Part shown: one piece after another, positions 39,364 through 48,306 of the stretch | How positions within the stretch are numbered: the first letter of the stretch is position 1 | Layout: the number at the start of each line of letters is the position of its first letter | Assembly (NCBI RefSeq): GCF_019857205.1 | Contig: NZ_JAHWXO010000011.1 | Coordinates: 1 to 64,000, forward strand | Length of the DNA stretch: 64,000 nt | DNA from: Qipengyuania pacifica | GTDB lineage: Bacteria; Pseudomonadota; Alphaproteobacteria; Sphingomonadales; Sphingomonadaceae | Direction of reading: 5' to 3' | Translations under genes and position numbers: made by a program | The notes under the pieces: model-generated | Told to the model about the DNA's origin: nothing | Databases searched by the model: none | Seen by the model: the letters and a program-made list of their open reading frames with translations, nothing else

Positions 39364-40584
39364 TTGCTCAAGTTCCTGCCCAGCATCGACCGTTACATCT
39401 TCAGGCTCGTCATCGTGCCGATGCTGTCGGTCTTCGCCATCGCGGCATCGCTGCTGGTGCTCGACAAGATGCTGCGGCTGTTCGATTTCGTCGCGATCGA
39501 AGGCGGTCCTGTCGGCGTCGTGTTCAAGATGCTGATCGCGTTGGTGCCCGAATATGCGAGCCTGGCCATTCCGCTGGGCCTGCTGCTGGGCGTATTGCTC
39601 GCCTTCCGCAAGCTGGCGACCAGCAGCGAACTCGACGTGTTTCGTGCCGTCGGCCTCGGCTATGGGCGATTGCTGCGCGTGCCGTTTGCGATCACGGCCG
39701 TGCTTATGATCGTCAATGTGGCGCTGGTGTTCTTCATCCAGCCGGTCAGCCGTTATTATTACGAGCAGATGGAATACGAACTGCGATCGGGTGCGCTGGG
39801 CGCATCGATCAAGGTGGGCGAATTCACCACGCTGGCCGACCGGATGGCGCTGCGGATCGACGGCAGCGAAGACGACGGACGCCGGCTGCAGGGCATTTTC
39901 GCCCGCGTGGCGAACGACAAGAACCAGGTGCTGTCGATTTCCGCCAAGGAAGGCGCTTTCCTGGCAACGTCCGACAATCCCGACACGATCATCCTGCGCC
40001 TGACCAATGGTACCATCGTGCAGGAAACCGGCAGCCAGACGCCGCGCGTCCTTACCTTTACCCGGCACGATCTGCCGATCGACCTGCCCACGGTCGACCA
40101 GTTCCGCGCCCGCGGCGATGCCGAACGCGAATATATCCTGCCCGAACTGCTGCGGATCGGGTGGAATTCATCGCTGCCGGAAGGGCAGCGCGACGCCAGC
40201 CAGGCAAGCTTCAACTTCCGGCTGGTGGAAGTGGTGATGATGGCGCTGATGCCGCTATTGGCCGTGGCGCTGGGCGTACCGCCCAAGCGATCGACCAGCG
40301 CGCTGGGCGTGTTCCTGTCCATCGTGATGGTGGTCGCCTATCACAAGGTGAACCAGTACGGCGAAGATGTCGCCGCGCTGGGCCGGGTCGATCCGATCCT
40401 GGCATTGTGGGGGCCATTCTTCCTGTTCGCGGCACTGATCATTTGGATGTATTGGCGGGTGGCCCATGTACCCGGCGGGCAGGCCATCGGTGCGCTGGAA
40501 ATCTGGTTCGAGAAGATGACCAAGCGGATCGGCAGGCTGTTCCGTCGCCGTTCGGTCAAGATCGATCTGGCTGCGGCCGAATAA
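39364..40584 (+). CDS. lptF: LPS export permease LptF
   Basis: A 406-residue YjgP/YjgQ-family permease of the LptB2FG transporter that extracts LPS from the inner membrane. There are three N-terminal membrane helices (about 15-38, 50-75, 95-117), a periplasmic beta-jellyroll-like domain (about 125-265) and three C-terminal helices. The start used is TTG at 39364 with a weak ribosome site; no better upstream start is available and the first helix begins soon after it. lptG follows after nine bases, so the two are an operon. Confidence 0.93.
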   Translation: MLKFLPSIDRYIFRLVIVPMLSVFAIAASLLVLDKMLRLFDFVAIEGGPVGVVFKMLIALVPEYASLAIPLGLLLGVLLAFRKLATSSELDVFRAVGLGYGRLLRVPFAITAVLMIVNVALVFFIQPVSRYYYEQMEYELRSGALGASIKVGEFTTLADRMALRIDGSEDDGRRLQGIFARVANDKNQVLSISAKEGAFLATSDNPDTIILRLTNGTIVQETGSQTPRVLTFTRHDLPIDLPTVDQFRARGDAEREYILPELLRIGWNSSLPEGQRDASQASFNFRLVEVVMMALMPLLAVALGVPPKRSTSALGVFLSIVMVVAYHKVNQYGEDVAALGRVDPILALWGPFFLFAALIIWMYWRVAHVPGGQAIGALEIWFEKMTKRIGRLFRRRSVKIDLAAAE

Positions 40585-40593
40585 CGGGATCCG

Positions 40594-41694
40594 ATGCAAC
40601 TCGACTTCTTCCCCTCGCGCACGCTGACCGTCTATCTGGCAAAGCTCTTCACCGTACGCATCGCGGCGATGCTGTTCGTGCTGGTGCTGGTGCTGCTGAT
40701 GCTGGACCTGCTGTCGAAGAGCGGCGAAATCCTCGCCGTGCCCGGCAACGGGCAAGGCGAATTGCTGACCTATGCGGGATTGCGCGTGCCGCAGCTTATC
40801 TCACGCTTCCTGCCCTATTCCGTGCTGCTGGCGACGCTGATCACGCTGGTGACGCTGAACCAGAACAGCGAGGTGATCGCGATGAAGGCGGCCGGCCTGT
40901 CGGCGCATCAGGTGCTGGCACCGCTGTTGCTGACGGCAGGCATCGTGTCGGTGGCGACCTTCGTCTTCAACGAACAGGTCGTGACGAAATCGACCCAGAC
41001 GCTGAAGGCGTGGGAGGCGGTCGAATACGGGCCGATCCCGACGGAAAGCGGGGTGAAGACCAACGTCTATCTGACCGATGGCGACAATATCCTGACCGCC
41101 GCCTATGTCGCCGGATCGGGCGAGGCGATCGCCATGCGCAAGGTGACCTGGTACCGGCGCAATCCCGACGGGATGATCGTGGAGCAGATCGATGCGGACC
41201 GGGCACGCTATGCCGGGCCGGGATGGCGGCTCGAAGGGGGGCTGACCCGCTTCAACGTCCAGAATGCAGTGACCGACGATCCGGCCAGCGTCGTGGTGGG
41301 CGAAGGCCTGCTGCCCGAACAGATCGACCTGGCGAAGATCGACCCCGATGGCGAACCCTTCTGGACGCTGGGAAGCTCGATCGCAGAATTCGAACGCGCC
41401 GGGCGCCGCACATCCGAACTGCGCGCGAAATGGTGGCACAAGATTTCGGGGCCGCTCTCGGCTTTCCTCATGCCGCTGCTGGGCGCAGTCGCCGCTTTCG
41501 GACTGGCGCGGTCGGGCCAGCTGTTCGTGCGCGCGGTGATCGGGATGGCGCTGGGCTTTGCCTATTTCGTGGTCGACAACGCAGCGCTGGCCATGGGCAG
41601 TTTTGGCGGCTATCCGCCCTTCCTTGCAGCCTGGTCGCCGTTCCTGCTGTTCCTGCTGATCGGCGAAACCGTGCTTATCCGCACGGAGGAATAG
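40594..41694 (+). CDS. lptG: LPS export permease LptG
   Basis: A 366-residue partner of LptF with the same layout: helices at about 13-38, 60-80 and 99-121, a periplasmic domain (about 135-275) and three C-terminal helices ending at EE. The conserved pattern MKAAGLSAHQVLAPLLLTAG is the cytoplasmic coupling region that contacts LptB. Its presence with lptF shows that an LPS-type export system is retained, as expected even in glycosphingolipid-bearing Sphingomonadales. A terminator follows. Confidence 0.93.
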   Translation: MQLDFFPSRTLTVYLAKLFTVRIAAMLFVLVLVLLMLDLLSKSGEILAVPGNGQGELLTYAGLRVPQLISRFLPYSVLLATLITLVTLNQNSEVIAMKAAGLSAHQVLAPLLLTAGIVSVATFVFNEQVVTKSTQTLKAWEAVEYGPIPTESGVKTNVYLTDGDNILTAAYVAGSGEAIAMRKVTWYRRNPDGMIVEQIDADRARYAGPGWRLEGGLTRFNVQNAVTDDPASVVVGEGLLPEQIDLAKIDPDGEPFWTLGSSIAEFERAGRRTSELRAKWWHKISGPLSAFLMPLLGAVAAFGLARSGQLFVRAVIGMALGFAYFVVDNAALAMGSFGGYPPFLAAWSPFLLFLLIGETVLIRTEE

Positions 41695-41740
41695 GCCGGG
41701 AAAAGTTTGGTTTACCCTGTCGATGGCAGGGTGAAATGCG

Positions 41741-41777
41741 AAGGCCGTTCCCACCCACCGAGGGGAGCGGCCTTTTT
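41741..41777 (+). terminator. Rho-independent terminator after lptG
   Basis: AAGGCCG pairs with CGGCCTT, with possible extension by TTCCC/GGGGA, followed by a T run. It lies 46 bases after the lptG stop, just before the end of the convergent desaturase gene. Confidence 0.8.
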
Positions 41778-41793
41778 GCTGCGCAGCGCGCCG

Positions 41794-42891
41794 TCAGCCG
41801 CGCGGGCGCATGGTGTTGCGCGCGATCCGTGCGACCAGCACGCCCATCCCGGCATGGTTTGCACCGTGATAGCTCGAAGTATTCTCCAGCTCCGCCACCA
41901 GCCGGCGATGGGCTTCGGGAAGGGAGTGATAGGGCATTGAGGGCATGAGGTGGTGCAGCGCATGATAGCGCAGGCCCACGGGGGCCCACAGTTCGGCGAT
42001 GCGCCCGGGCGGCGGCACGTTGACGCTGTCGAGGAACTGCGCGGTGACAGTCATCGCGTCGCCTTCATTCTCCCACAGATGCGCGACCAGCGTGCGCAGC
42101 TGGTTGAGCACGGCAACCACGGAGAAGATCGCCAGGGCCACCAGCAAGGGCTTCCAGCCGAAGGCAAAGATGCTGCCGATCAGCACCCAGCTCCACAACA
42201 TGCCGCCGAGCTCGAGCCAGAACACCCGCCGCGGCAGATCGCCTTCGGGCGGGCGGCGGCGAAATTCGGGATTGATCGCCAGCGCGCTGAAACGCTGCCA
42301 CGTCAGCTGGCGCACGGGCGGAAAAAGCGCGCCCAGCGGCACCAGCACGGCGAAGCGGAACAGCAGCGCAGCAGGCGCAAGAAGCGCGACGAGCACGAAG
42401 GTTGGCAGGCTGAGTGGCTTCATCAGCGCCAGCGGCAGATATTCGGGATCCGCGGTGGTCCCGTATTGCGTGCGCTTGTGATGCAGCGTGTGCACCTGTT
42501 CGTACATGAAGGAAGGCGTCAGCATGGGGACACCGACAAGCGCATTCCATGCGGTGCGGAAACCCGGCAAGGCACCGTTCCTGAAATGCGAAATTTCGTG
42601 GATGAACAACAGCGCGCGATAGAGCGCGAGCACCGCCAGAACGCCCAGTCCGATGGCGAGAGGCACGCTTTCGACAAGAATCGCGCCCGCCAGTAAGCCA
42701 TAGCCGACCAGCGCCGATCCGATCATATCGGGCCAGTAGATATCCGCCCGATGGTCGGAAATGTCCTTGGTCAGGTCGCGCGCGGCCCGGAGCATCGCCT
42801 TGTCATCCGGAATTTGCGCGTGCCAGCCCGATCCCGCGTCACGACGCGAGACGATATCGGCGGCCGAAATCTGTGTCTGTTGCACGTTCAT
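41794..42891 (-). CDS. Membrane fatty acid desaturase
   Basis: A 365-residue di-iron membrane enzyme. The three histidine boxes are HEISH at 98-102, HTLHH at 134-138 and HALHH in the C-terminal third (followed by LMPSMPYHSLPEAHRRL). About four membrane segments flank the boxes. It should introduce a double bond into acyl chains of lipids; substrate and position cannot be told. It is divergent from the YghO-like acyltransferase gene across a 148-bp gap, so the two might share regulation. Confidence 0.9.
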   Translation of the reverse strand: MNVQQTQISAADIVSRRDAGSGWHAQIPDDKAMLRAARDLTKDISDHRADIYWPDMIGSALVGYGLLAGAILVESVPLAIGLGVLAVLALYRALLFIHEISHFRNGALPGFRTAWNALVGVPMLTPSFMYEQVHTLHHKRTQYGTTADPEYLPLALMKPLSLPTFVLVALLAPAALLFRFAVLVPLGALFPPVRQLTWQRFSALAINPEFRRRPPEGDLPRRVFWLELGGMLWSWVLIGSIFAFGWKPLLVALAIFSVVAVLNQLRTLVAHLWENEGDAMTVTAQFLDSVNVPPPGRIAELWAPVGLRYHALHHLMPSMPYHSLPEAHRRLVAELENTSSYHGANHAGMGVLVARIARNTMRPRG

Positions 42892-43039
42892 TATTAAGCT
42901 TCCCGGGAGGCCTTAGCCGAAATAACGCGAGCGATACAGCACCCGCTGTCGATCATAGTGATCGCGCATCCGCGTTTCCTTGACAAAGATCAGCTAGCGC
43001 ACTCAGGGCTAACGCAATCTGAACGAAGGTATTGCGCGA

Positions 43040-44203
43040 ATGTCCGATGCAAATGTGGTGATTGAACTGGTCGAGGGCAAGGCGGGGCGGGCGGCCTTCG
43101 TCAATACCGGTCGCGACTTTGCGGCGCGTGAACCACACTGGGTCCCGCAACTGCGTTCCGAACAACTGGAACTGGTCAATCCGGAGAAGAACCCGTTTTT
43201 CGGCCATGCCGCACACCAGCTTTTCCTGGCCCGTCGCGGCGGCAAGCCGGTAGGACGCATTTCCGCGCATATCGACCGCCTGGCGCTCGAACTGCCGCGC
43301 GAGCAGGGATTTGGCCCGGGCGCCGGCATGTTCGGCTATTTCGACGCCGAGGACGAAACCGTCGCCCATGCTCTGCTGAAACGCGCCGAAGAATGGCTCG
43401 CCAGCCAGGGCATGAACCGTGCCATCGGGCCGATATCGATGTCGATCTGGGAAGAACCGGGTCTGCTGGTCAAAGGGCAGGATCACGATCCGATGATCAT
43501 GATGGGGCACCACCCGGCCATCTACCGCGAATGGATCGAAAGTGCAGGTTACTCGCGTACGAAGACGTTGCTGACATACGATCTGGACGTAACCAGCGAC
43601 TTTCCGCCGCTGATCCGCCGCATCGTGCAGTCGGGGCAGCGTAACGACCGCATCACCCTGCGGCCCGTCGATGTGAGCCGATGGGACGAGGAAGTGGAAA
43701 CCATCCTCGCCATCCTGAACGATGCGTGGTCCAACAACTGGGGCTTCGTGCCCTTCACCAATGCCGAGATCGCCTATGCCGGCAAAAAACTGAAGCCGAT
43801 CATCCACCCCGATCTCAATCTGATCGCCGAACTGGATGGCAAGCCGGTCGCGTTCATGCTGACGTTCCCGGATATGAACGACGTGCTGCGCAAGGTCGGT
43901 GGCAAGCTGTTTCCGTTCGGCTGGTTCCATATCCTTCGCTGGTTACGCAAGCCGCGGCGAATGGGCATGCGTGTACCACTCATGGGCGTGCTTCGAGAGC
44001 TGCACAATTCGCGGCTCGCCAGCCAGCTGGCCTTCATGATGATCAGCCAGATCCGTGACGTAGCGGTAGACAAATACGAGACCCGCCGGGCCGAGATCGG
44101 CTGGATCCTCGACGACAATCAGGGGATGATGGCGATTGCCGATGCGATCCAGAGCACCATCAATCGCGAATATGCCATTTTCGAAAAGTCGCTGATCTCC
44201 TGA
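43040..44203 (+). CDS. YghO-like GNAT-fold acyltransferase
   Basis: A 387-residue soluble protein with two acetyltransferase-like halves (about 1-190 and 200-387). Motifs include HQLFLARRGGKPVGRISAHIDR and the block WVPQLRSEQ at the N-terminus, and VAFMLTFPDMNDVL in the second half. It resembles E. coli YghO and alphaproteobacterial proteins often labelled GNAT or dATP pyrophosphohydrolase. As I recall, a GNAT-type protein of Caulobacter has been described as a bacterial ceramide synthase; that role would suit a sphingolipid-making Sphingomonadales but is not demonstrated here. Adjacent to a desaturase. Confidence 0.75.
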   Translation: MSDANVVIELVEGKAGRAAFVNTGRDFAAREPHWVPQLRSEQLELVNPEKNPFFGHAAHQLFLARRGGKPVGRISAHIDRLALELPREQGFGPGAGMFGYFDAEDETVAHALLKRAEEWLASQGMNRAIGPISMSIWEEPGLLVKGQDHDPMIMMGHHPAIYREWIESAGYSRTKTLLTYDLDVTSDFPPLIRRIVQSGQRNDRITLRPVDVSRWDEEVETILAILNDAWSNNWGFVPFTNAEIAYAGKKLKPIIHPDLNLIAELDGKPVAFMLTFPDMNDVLRKVGGKLFPFGWFHILRWLRKPRRMGMRVPLMGVLRELHNSRLASQLAFMMISQIRDVAVDKYETRRAEIGWILDDNQGMMAIADAIQSTINREYAIFEKSLIS

Positions 44204-44323
44204 GAGTTATCGGCTGTCGCATTTGCGCCACTTCGTGGAACTGAAATGCAACTGCCGGGAACCCCGGCGGCCACCATCCCGTTGTTGGATGAAGCGCGGC
44301 ACTCGCCAATTTCAAGAGACCCG

Positions 44324-44755
44324 ATGAAGCAGCAATCCGTTACGACCGCGCGTAAGAAGCTGCCTGCCTTTGTGCTGGTGGTCGAAGATGACGCGGTGCT
44401 CGGCCTCACGATAGAGAATGCGCTGCTGGATGCCGGCGTGAAGCAGGTTGCCTTGTCGACGTCTACCGAAGAGGCGATGGAACATCTTCGCGACGAACGC
44501 CCCGATGCGATCGTGCTGGACGTTCATCTGGCCGACCGAGACGATGGCTGGGCGATTGCCGAACTGGTCCGCACCCTTGGGCCGGACAGCCCGCGCATCA
44601 TCTTTTCGACCGGTGCGCCGCAGGACATTCCCGAAGATATTGCCGCGCTCGGCTGCGTTCTGGAAAAGCCTTACGATGCCGCCATTCTGGTCGATTTGCT
44701 GCGCGAACCCGAAAAGAAGGGGCTTATTTCCCGCCTTCGCGACGTTCTGCGTTAG
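44324..44755 (+). CDS. Single-domain response regulator (receiver only)
   Basis: A 143-residue CheY-like protein without an output domain. The receiver residues are complete: acidic pair Asp22/Asp23, phospho-acceptor Asp66 in VLDVHL, Ser95/Thr96, and Lys115 in LEKPYD. The ATG at 44324 follows AAGAGA; an upstream ATG at 44246 would add 26 unconserved residues. It may relay phosphate or act by protein contact. No histidine kinase is adjacent. Its last 32 bases overlap the convergent gene on the other strand. Confidence 0.88.
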   Translation: MKQQSVTTARKKLPAFVLVVEDDAVLGLTIENALLDAGVKQVALSTSTEEAMEHLRDERPDAIVLDVHLADRDDGWAIAELVRTLGPDSPRIIFSTGAPQDIPEDIAALGCVLEKPYDAAILVDLLREPEKKGLISRLRDVLR

Positions 44756-45089
44756 CGTCCACAGCGCGTAACAGGCTGCGCATCATGTCACCGCCGACAC
44801 GGCCTGCTTCGGGTGCCATCTTCCGCAATGTGAGGTCAGGATCGATATCCTGCGCTTTCTCACCCGCCATATCGGCGGCAGCCTGCGCCAGCGGGGCGAT
44901 CGGCATGTCGAGCAGCACTTCGGTCATTGCCTGCATCATCAGCTTCATTTCGCGCTGGCGCTCTGGGTCGCGCAACTGGTGGCTCAGATCGCCAAGTGCC
45001 GCCACTGCATCATCAACATTAGCCTGCGCAACGGCAGGTGCGGGCAACGCAAGCGCACCGAGCATCACGGGAAGTACGAGTTTGCGCAT
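44724..45089 (-). CDS. Small secreted protein, unknown function
   Basis: A 121-residue protein with a signal peptide (MRKLVLPVMLGALALPAPAVAQ, cleaved after AVA) and a helical, Met-, Leu- and Asp-rich mature part of about 100 residues (LRDPERQREMKLMMQAMTEVLLDMPIAPLAQAAADMAG). I do not recognise a characterised family, though the sequence looks typical of conserved Sphingomonadales hypotheticals. The ATG at 45089 is chosen because it opens the signal peptide. Its 3' end overlaps that of the receiver gene by 32 bases. Confidence 0.75.
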   Translation of the reverse strand: MRKLVLPVMLGALALPAPAVAQANVDDAVAALGDLSHQLRDPERQREMKLMMQAMTEVLLDMPIAPLAQAAADMAGEKAQDIDPDLTLRKMAPEAGRVGGDMMRSLLRAVDANAERREGGK

Positions 45090-45163
45090 GAAAGACCCCG
45101 GCGAAATGTGAGATTCGGTGAGCGATCTAGGCGCCGTGCGGTGACTTTTGTCTGAACGCAGCT

Positions 45164-45523
45164 TCACAGCCCCGATGCGTCCAGCATCATCAGGCAGGCG
45201 GGCATTACCTCGTCGATCCGTTCGGGCGTATCGAGCAGATCCGCGCTCTCCCTTTTCACGAGCGCCATGATGGTTTCGCGATCCGCGCCCAGATCGTCCA
45301 TCAGCCGTGCAGTCGCGCGGACGAAGAATTCCTGCCCGCGGGGCGCCATGGCGGGATACTGCACTGCCGCAGCGTCCCCATCAGCCTGCTGGCGATGAAC
45401 GATGCCGAAGGCGACCGAACAGCGCAGCGCGCTCGATTGTTCGAGCGTAAGTTTCGGCAGCGGCGGCGCGCCGGTCGTCGCTTGGGCTAGTGTCAGGGCG
45501 ATGGGGGCGAGAAAGGTCAGCAT
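45164..45523 (-). CDS. Small secreted protein, unknown function
   Basis: A 119-residue protein with a short N-terminal hydrophobic signal (MLTFLAPIALTLAQATTG) and two Cys residues (ALRCSVAF; MPACLMML) that could form a disulfide. It lies 74 bp upstream of another small secreted protein gene on the same strand, so the two may be cotranscribed. Function unknown. Confidence 0.7.
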   Translation of the reverse strand: MLTFLAPIALTLAQATTGAPPLPKLTLEQSSALRCSVAFGIVHRQQADGDAAAVQYPAMAPRGQEFFVRATARLMDDLGADRETIMALVKRESADLLDTPERIDEVMPACLMMLDASGL

Positions 45524-45638
45524 GACGCGCTTCTAGACCTGCCAGTCTGAACCGCAAGCGACCAGCGCCAATCGCGGCTTGCCAGCCTATGGCGAGCGCT
45601 TAAGGTGGCGAATCGAAACTCAAAGGAGAGAGTACCGG

Positions 45639-46013
45639 ATGTACAGTCACATGATGGTGGGTTCGAACGACATCGATCGGTCGAAAACATTCTACGACGC
45701 GACCTTCAAGGCGATCGGCGGAAAGGAAGCCATCGTCGACGAAAAAGGGCGCCTTATGTATCTTCATAACGGCGGTGCTTTCCTGGTCACCAAGCCGATA
45801 GACGGCAAGGACGCCACCCCCGGCAACGGCAGCACCGTAGGGTTTGCGATGACGCCGGAACAGGCGGATGCATGGCACGCCGCTGGCGTGGCGAACGGCG
45901 GCACCGCGATCGAAGACCCGCCGGGCGAACGCCCCGGTTCGGGCATGTATCTCGCCTATTTGCGCGATCCCGATGGCAACAAGCTGTGTGCCCTTCACCG
46001 CATCGGATCGTAA
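45639..46013 (+). CDS. VOC-family protein (glyoxalase/dioxygenase fold)
   Basis: A 124-residue vicinal-oxygen-chelate protein with paired beta-alpha-beta-beta-beta modules: MYSHMMVGSNDIDRSKTFYDATF starts the first and the second ends in YLAYLRDPDGNKLCALHR. The ATG at 45639 follows AAAGGAG. Candidate metal ligands include His4 and the terminal Glu/His region, but the enzyme activity cannot be assigned. The next gene begins seven bases later, so they form an operon. Confidence 0.88.
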   Translation: MYSHMMVGSNDIDRSKTFYDATFKAIGGKEAIVDEKGRLMYLHNGGAFLVTKPIDGKDATPGNGSTVGFAMTPEQADAWHAAGVANGGTAIEDPPGERPGSGMYLAYLRDPDGNKLCALHRIGS

Positions 46014-46019
46014 AACCAC

Positions 46020-46523
46020 GTGCAAAGAGGCGAAGCGGGATTGCTGGCCGACCTGGCGACGCTTGCGATCCCGTTTGCCGCGCATGAGCATGCCGCGGTT
46101 TTCACCGTCGAGGAGAGCCGGTCGATCGACGCGGACATTCCCGGCGCTCACACCAAGAACCTGTTCCTGAAGGATGCAGGCGGGGCTTTCTGGCTGGTTA
46201 CTGTTCCCGCACAGGCCCGGGTCGATCTGAAAGCCCTTCCCCATGCCATCGGCTGCAAACGCGTCAGTTTCGGCAAGGCCGACGATATGGAGCGCCTGCT
46301 GGGCGTAGCGCCCGGATCTGTGACGCCGCTGGCGATGATCGAGGCGCAGCCGGGCAGCATCACCGTGGTGATCGACGAGGAACTCGCCAGAAGCGCCCGG
46401 ATGAACGTCCATCCCTTACGCAATACCGGGACATTGGGCCTCGCTGGCGCCGACGTGCTCGCGCTGGTGCGGCACTGGGGTCACGACCCGGTGGTGGCGG
46501 CCATACCGAAGAAATCAGCCTGA
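46020..46523 (+). CDS. Prolyl-tRNA editing protein, ProX/YbaK family
   Basis: A 167-residue YbaK/EbsC-domain protein. The HTKNLFLKD motif (about 44-52) and the block GCKRVSFGKADDMERLLGVAPGSVTPLAMI are characteristic of the PrdX/ProXp-ala branch, which deacylates Ala-tRNA(Pro) made in error by prolyl-tRNA synthetase. The start is GTG at 46020, six bases after the VOC gene. It ends four bases before the convergent metW stop. Confidence 0.88.
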   Translation: MQRGEAGLLADLATLAIPFAAHEHAAVFTVEESRSIDADIPGAHTKNLFLKDAGGAFWLVTVPAQARVDLKALPHAIGCKRVSFGKADDMERLLGVAPGSVTPLAMIEAQPGSITVVIDEELARSARMNVHPLRNTGTLGLAGADVLALVRHWGHDPVVAAIPKKSA

Positions 46524-46527
46524 AAGA

Positions 46528-47127
46528 TCAGCGCGAAAGTTCGAAGACAGCGAATTCGGCGCGCATATTGGCGCCCGCCCGCGATACCGGCCGCTTGCCG
46601 GCAAAATACCAGTCCCGCACTATCGTAGCGCCTTTTTCGCGAGCCAGTTCGCGAAAATCGTGGACCGTGACGTGGTGGATGTTCTGCGTTTCATACCAGC
46701 TTACCGGAATGCTCCGCGTCACCGGCATCCGCCCGCCGAACATCAGCGCCGCGCGCGTGCGCCAGTGAGCGAAATTGGGAAAGCTGACGAAGGCCCGCGT
46801 GCCCACCCTGAGCAATTCGTCGAGCATCCGGTCGGGCCGCGAGGCGGTCTGCAGCGTCTGGCTGAGGACGGCATAATCGAAGCCCTTGTCGGGATAATCG
46901 CCGAGGTCGCTGTCCGCATCGCCCTGCACCACCGAAAGGCCCTGCGATACGCAGCGCTCGACACAGGTGCCGTCGATTTCGATCCCGCGCACGTCGCAGC
47001 CCTTCTTGCGCAGGGCCATCATCAGCACGCCGTCCCCGCAACCGATATCCAACACCCTGCTGTCGGGGGTGATCCGACTGGCAATCGCTGCCAGATCGGG
47101 ACGTTGATCGATTGCCGCCACGCTCAT
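46528..47127 (-). CDS. metW: Methionine biosynthesis protein MetW
   Basis: A 199-residue SAM-methyltransferase-like protein with the cofactor loop [28 protein letters not shown] and the family block [23 protein letters not shown]. MetW is required with MetX for homoserine acylation in many proteobacteria. Its ATG overlaps the metX stop by four bases (ATGA), supporting coupled synthesis. Confidence 0.94.
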   Translation of the reverse strand: MSVAAIDQRPDLAAIASRITPDSRVLDIGCGDGVLMMALRKKGCDVRGIEIDGTCVERCVSQGLSVVQGDADSDLGDYPDKGFDYAVLSQTLQTASRPDRMLDELLRVGTRAFVSFPNFAHWRTRAALMFGGRMPVTRSIPVSWYETQNIHHVTVHDFRELAREKGATIVRDWYFAGKRPVSRAGANMRAEFAVFELSR

Positions 47128-48212
47128 CCCAGGAACCCCCCGATCACCCGGTCAAGCGCCGGCACATCGAGCAGGAAACTGTCATGCCCATGCGGTGCAG
47201 ACAGTTCGACGAAGCTGACCGCAGCACCTGCAGCATTGAGCGCATGCACCACATGGCGACTTTCGCTGGTTGGATAAAGCCAATCGCTATCGAAGCTGAC
47301 GAGGCAGAACCGCGCATCCGTGCCGGCGAAAGCATCGGCCAGTTTGCCGCCATGTTCTTCGGCCAGATCGAAATAATCCATCGCCCGCGTGATATACAGA
47401 TAGCTGTTGGCATCGAAGCGGCGGGTAAATCCGCTGCCCTGATAGCGCAGATAGCTTTCGACCTGGAAATCGGCATCGAAGCCAAAGCTCTTGGCCTCAC
47501 GGTCCTGAAGGTTGCGGCCGAACTTGCCCGTCAGCGCCTCTTCGGAAAGATAGGTGATATGCGCTGCCATGCGCGCAACGGCCAGGCCGTTGTCGGGCCC
47601 ATCGCCGCCGTAATAACTCCCGTCCTGCCAGCGTGGATCGGCCATGATGGCCTGACGGCCAAGTTCGTGAAAGGCGATATTCTGCGCCGAGTGCCGGCTG
47701 GTCGATGCAATCACCAGCACGCGGCGCGCCCGATCGGGCCAGTTCGCCGCCAGGCTGAGGGCCTGCATCCCGCCCATCGAACCGCCGACCACGGCGTGGA
47801 GCGTTTCTATATCGAGCATATCCAGCAACCCGATATGCGCCCGGACCATGTCGCGGATGGTGATGACGGGAAAGCGCATGGCGTAAGGACGGCCATCGCT
47901 CGCCTCGCTCGCCGGGCCTGTAGAACCCATGCAACTGCCGATGACATTGGCACAGATGATATGAAAACGGTCCGTGTCGATCGGCTTGCCCGGCCCGACC
48001 ATCCGTTCCCACCAACCGGGCTTGCCCGTTATCGGATGCGGCGAGGCGACATACTGATCGCCCGTGAGCGCGTGGCACAGAAGGATCGCGTTCGATCGAT
48101 CCGCATTCAGTTCGCCATAGGTTTCGAACGCCAGTTCCACGCGCGTCAGTTCGCCCCCGCCATCGAGCGGCAGCGAACCGGGGAGCGTCAGTGTTTGCGA
48201 GTGGGCGTTCAA
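47124..48212 (-). CDS. metX: Homoserine O-acyltransferase MetX
   Basis: Acylates homoserine in the first committed step of methionine synthesis. A 362-residue alpha/beta hydrolase with the nucleophile elbow [10 protein letters not shown] and the segments [23 protein letters not shown], and a C-terminal [11 protein letters not shown] with the catalytic His. Acetyl-CoA or succinyl-CoA use cannot be settled by eye. The start is TTG at 48212, with AAGG upstream and no in-frame ATG nearby. It is divergent from hisC. Confidence 0.93.
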   Translation of the reverse strand: MNAHSQTLTLPGSLPLDGGGELTRVELAFETYGELNADRSNAILLCHALTGDQYVASPHPITGKPGWWERMVGPGKPIDTDRFHIICANVIGSCMGSTGPASEASDGRPYAMRFPVITIRDMVRAHIGLLDMLDIETLHAVVGGSMGGMQALSLAANWPDRARRVLVIASTSRHSAQNIAFHELGRQAIMADPRWQDGSYYGGDGPDNGLAVARMAAHITYLSEEALTGKFGRNLQDREAKSFGFDADFQVESYLRYQGSGFTRRFDANSYLYITRAMDYFDLAEEHGGKLADAFAGTDARFCLVSFDSDWLYPTSESRHVVHALNAAGAAVSFVELSAPHGHDSFLLDVPALDRVIGGFLG

Positions 48213-48306
48213 ATCGGACCTTGGGGTGAAACAATCAAACCCTGTCTCTATCGCCTAGCCTTGCGCTTGTCGAAGGGCCGATATTCTTTCATGCGAAGAA
48301 ACTGAC

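Noticed and set aside
48213-48306. Possible SAM riboswitch before metX
   Set aside because: A small GGGTTTGATTGTTTCACCC hairpin is present, but the conserved SAM-II or SAM/SAH core blocks could not be matched. A covariance-model search would decide.
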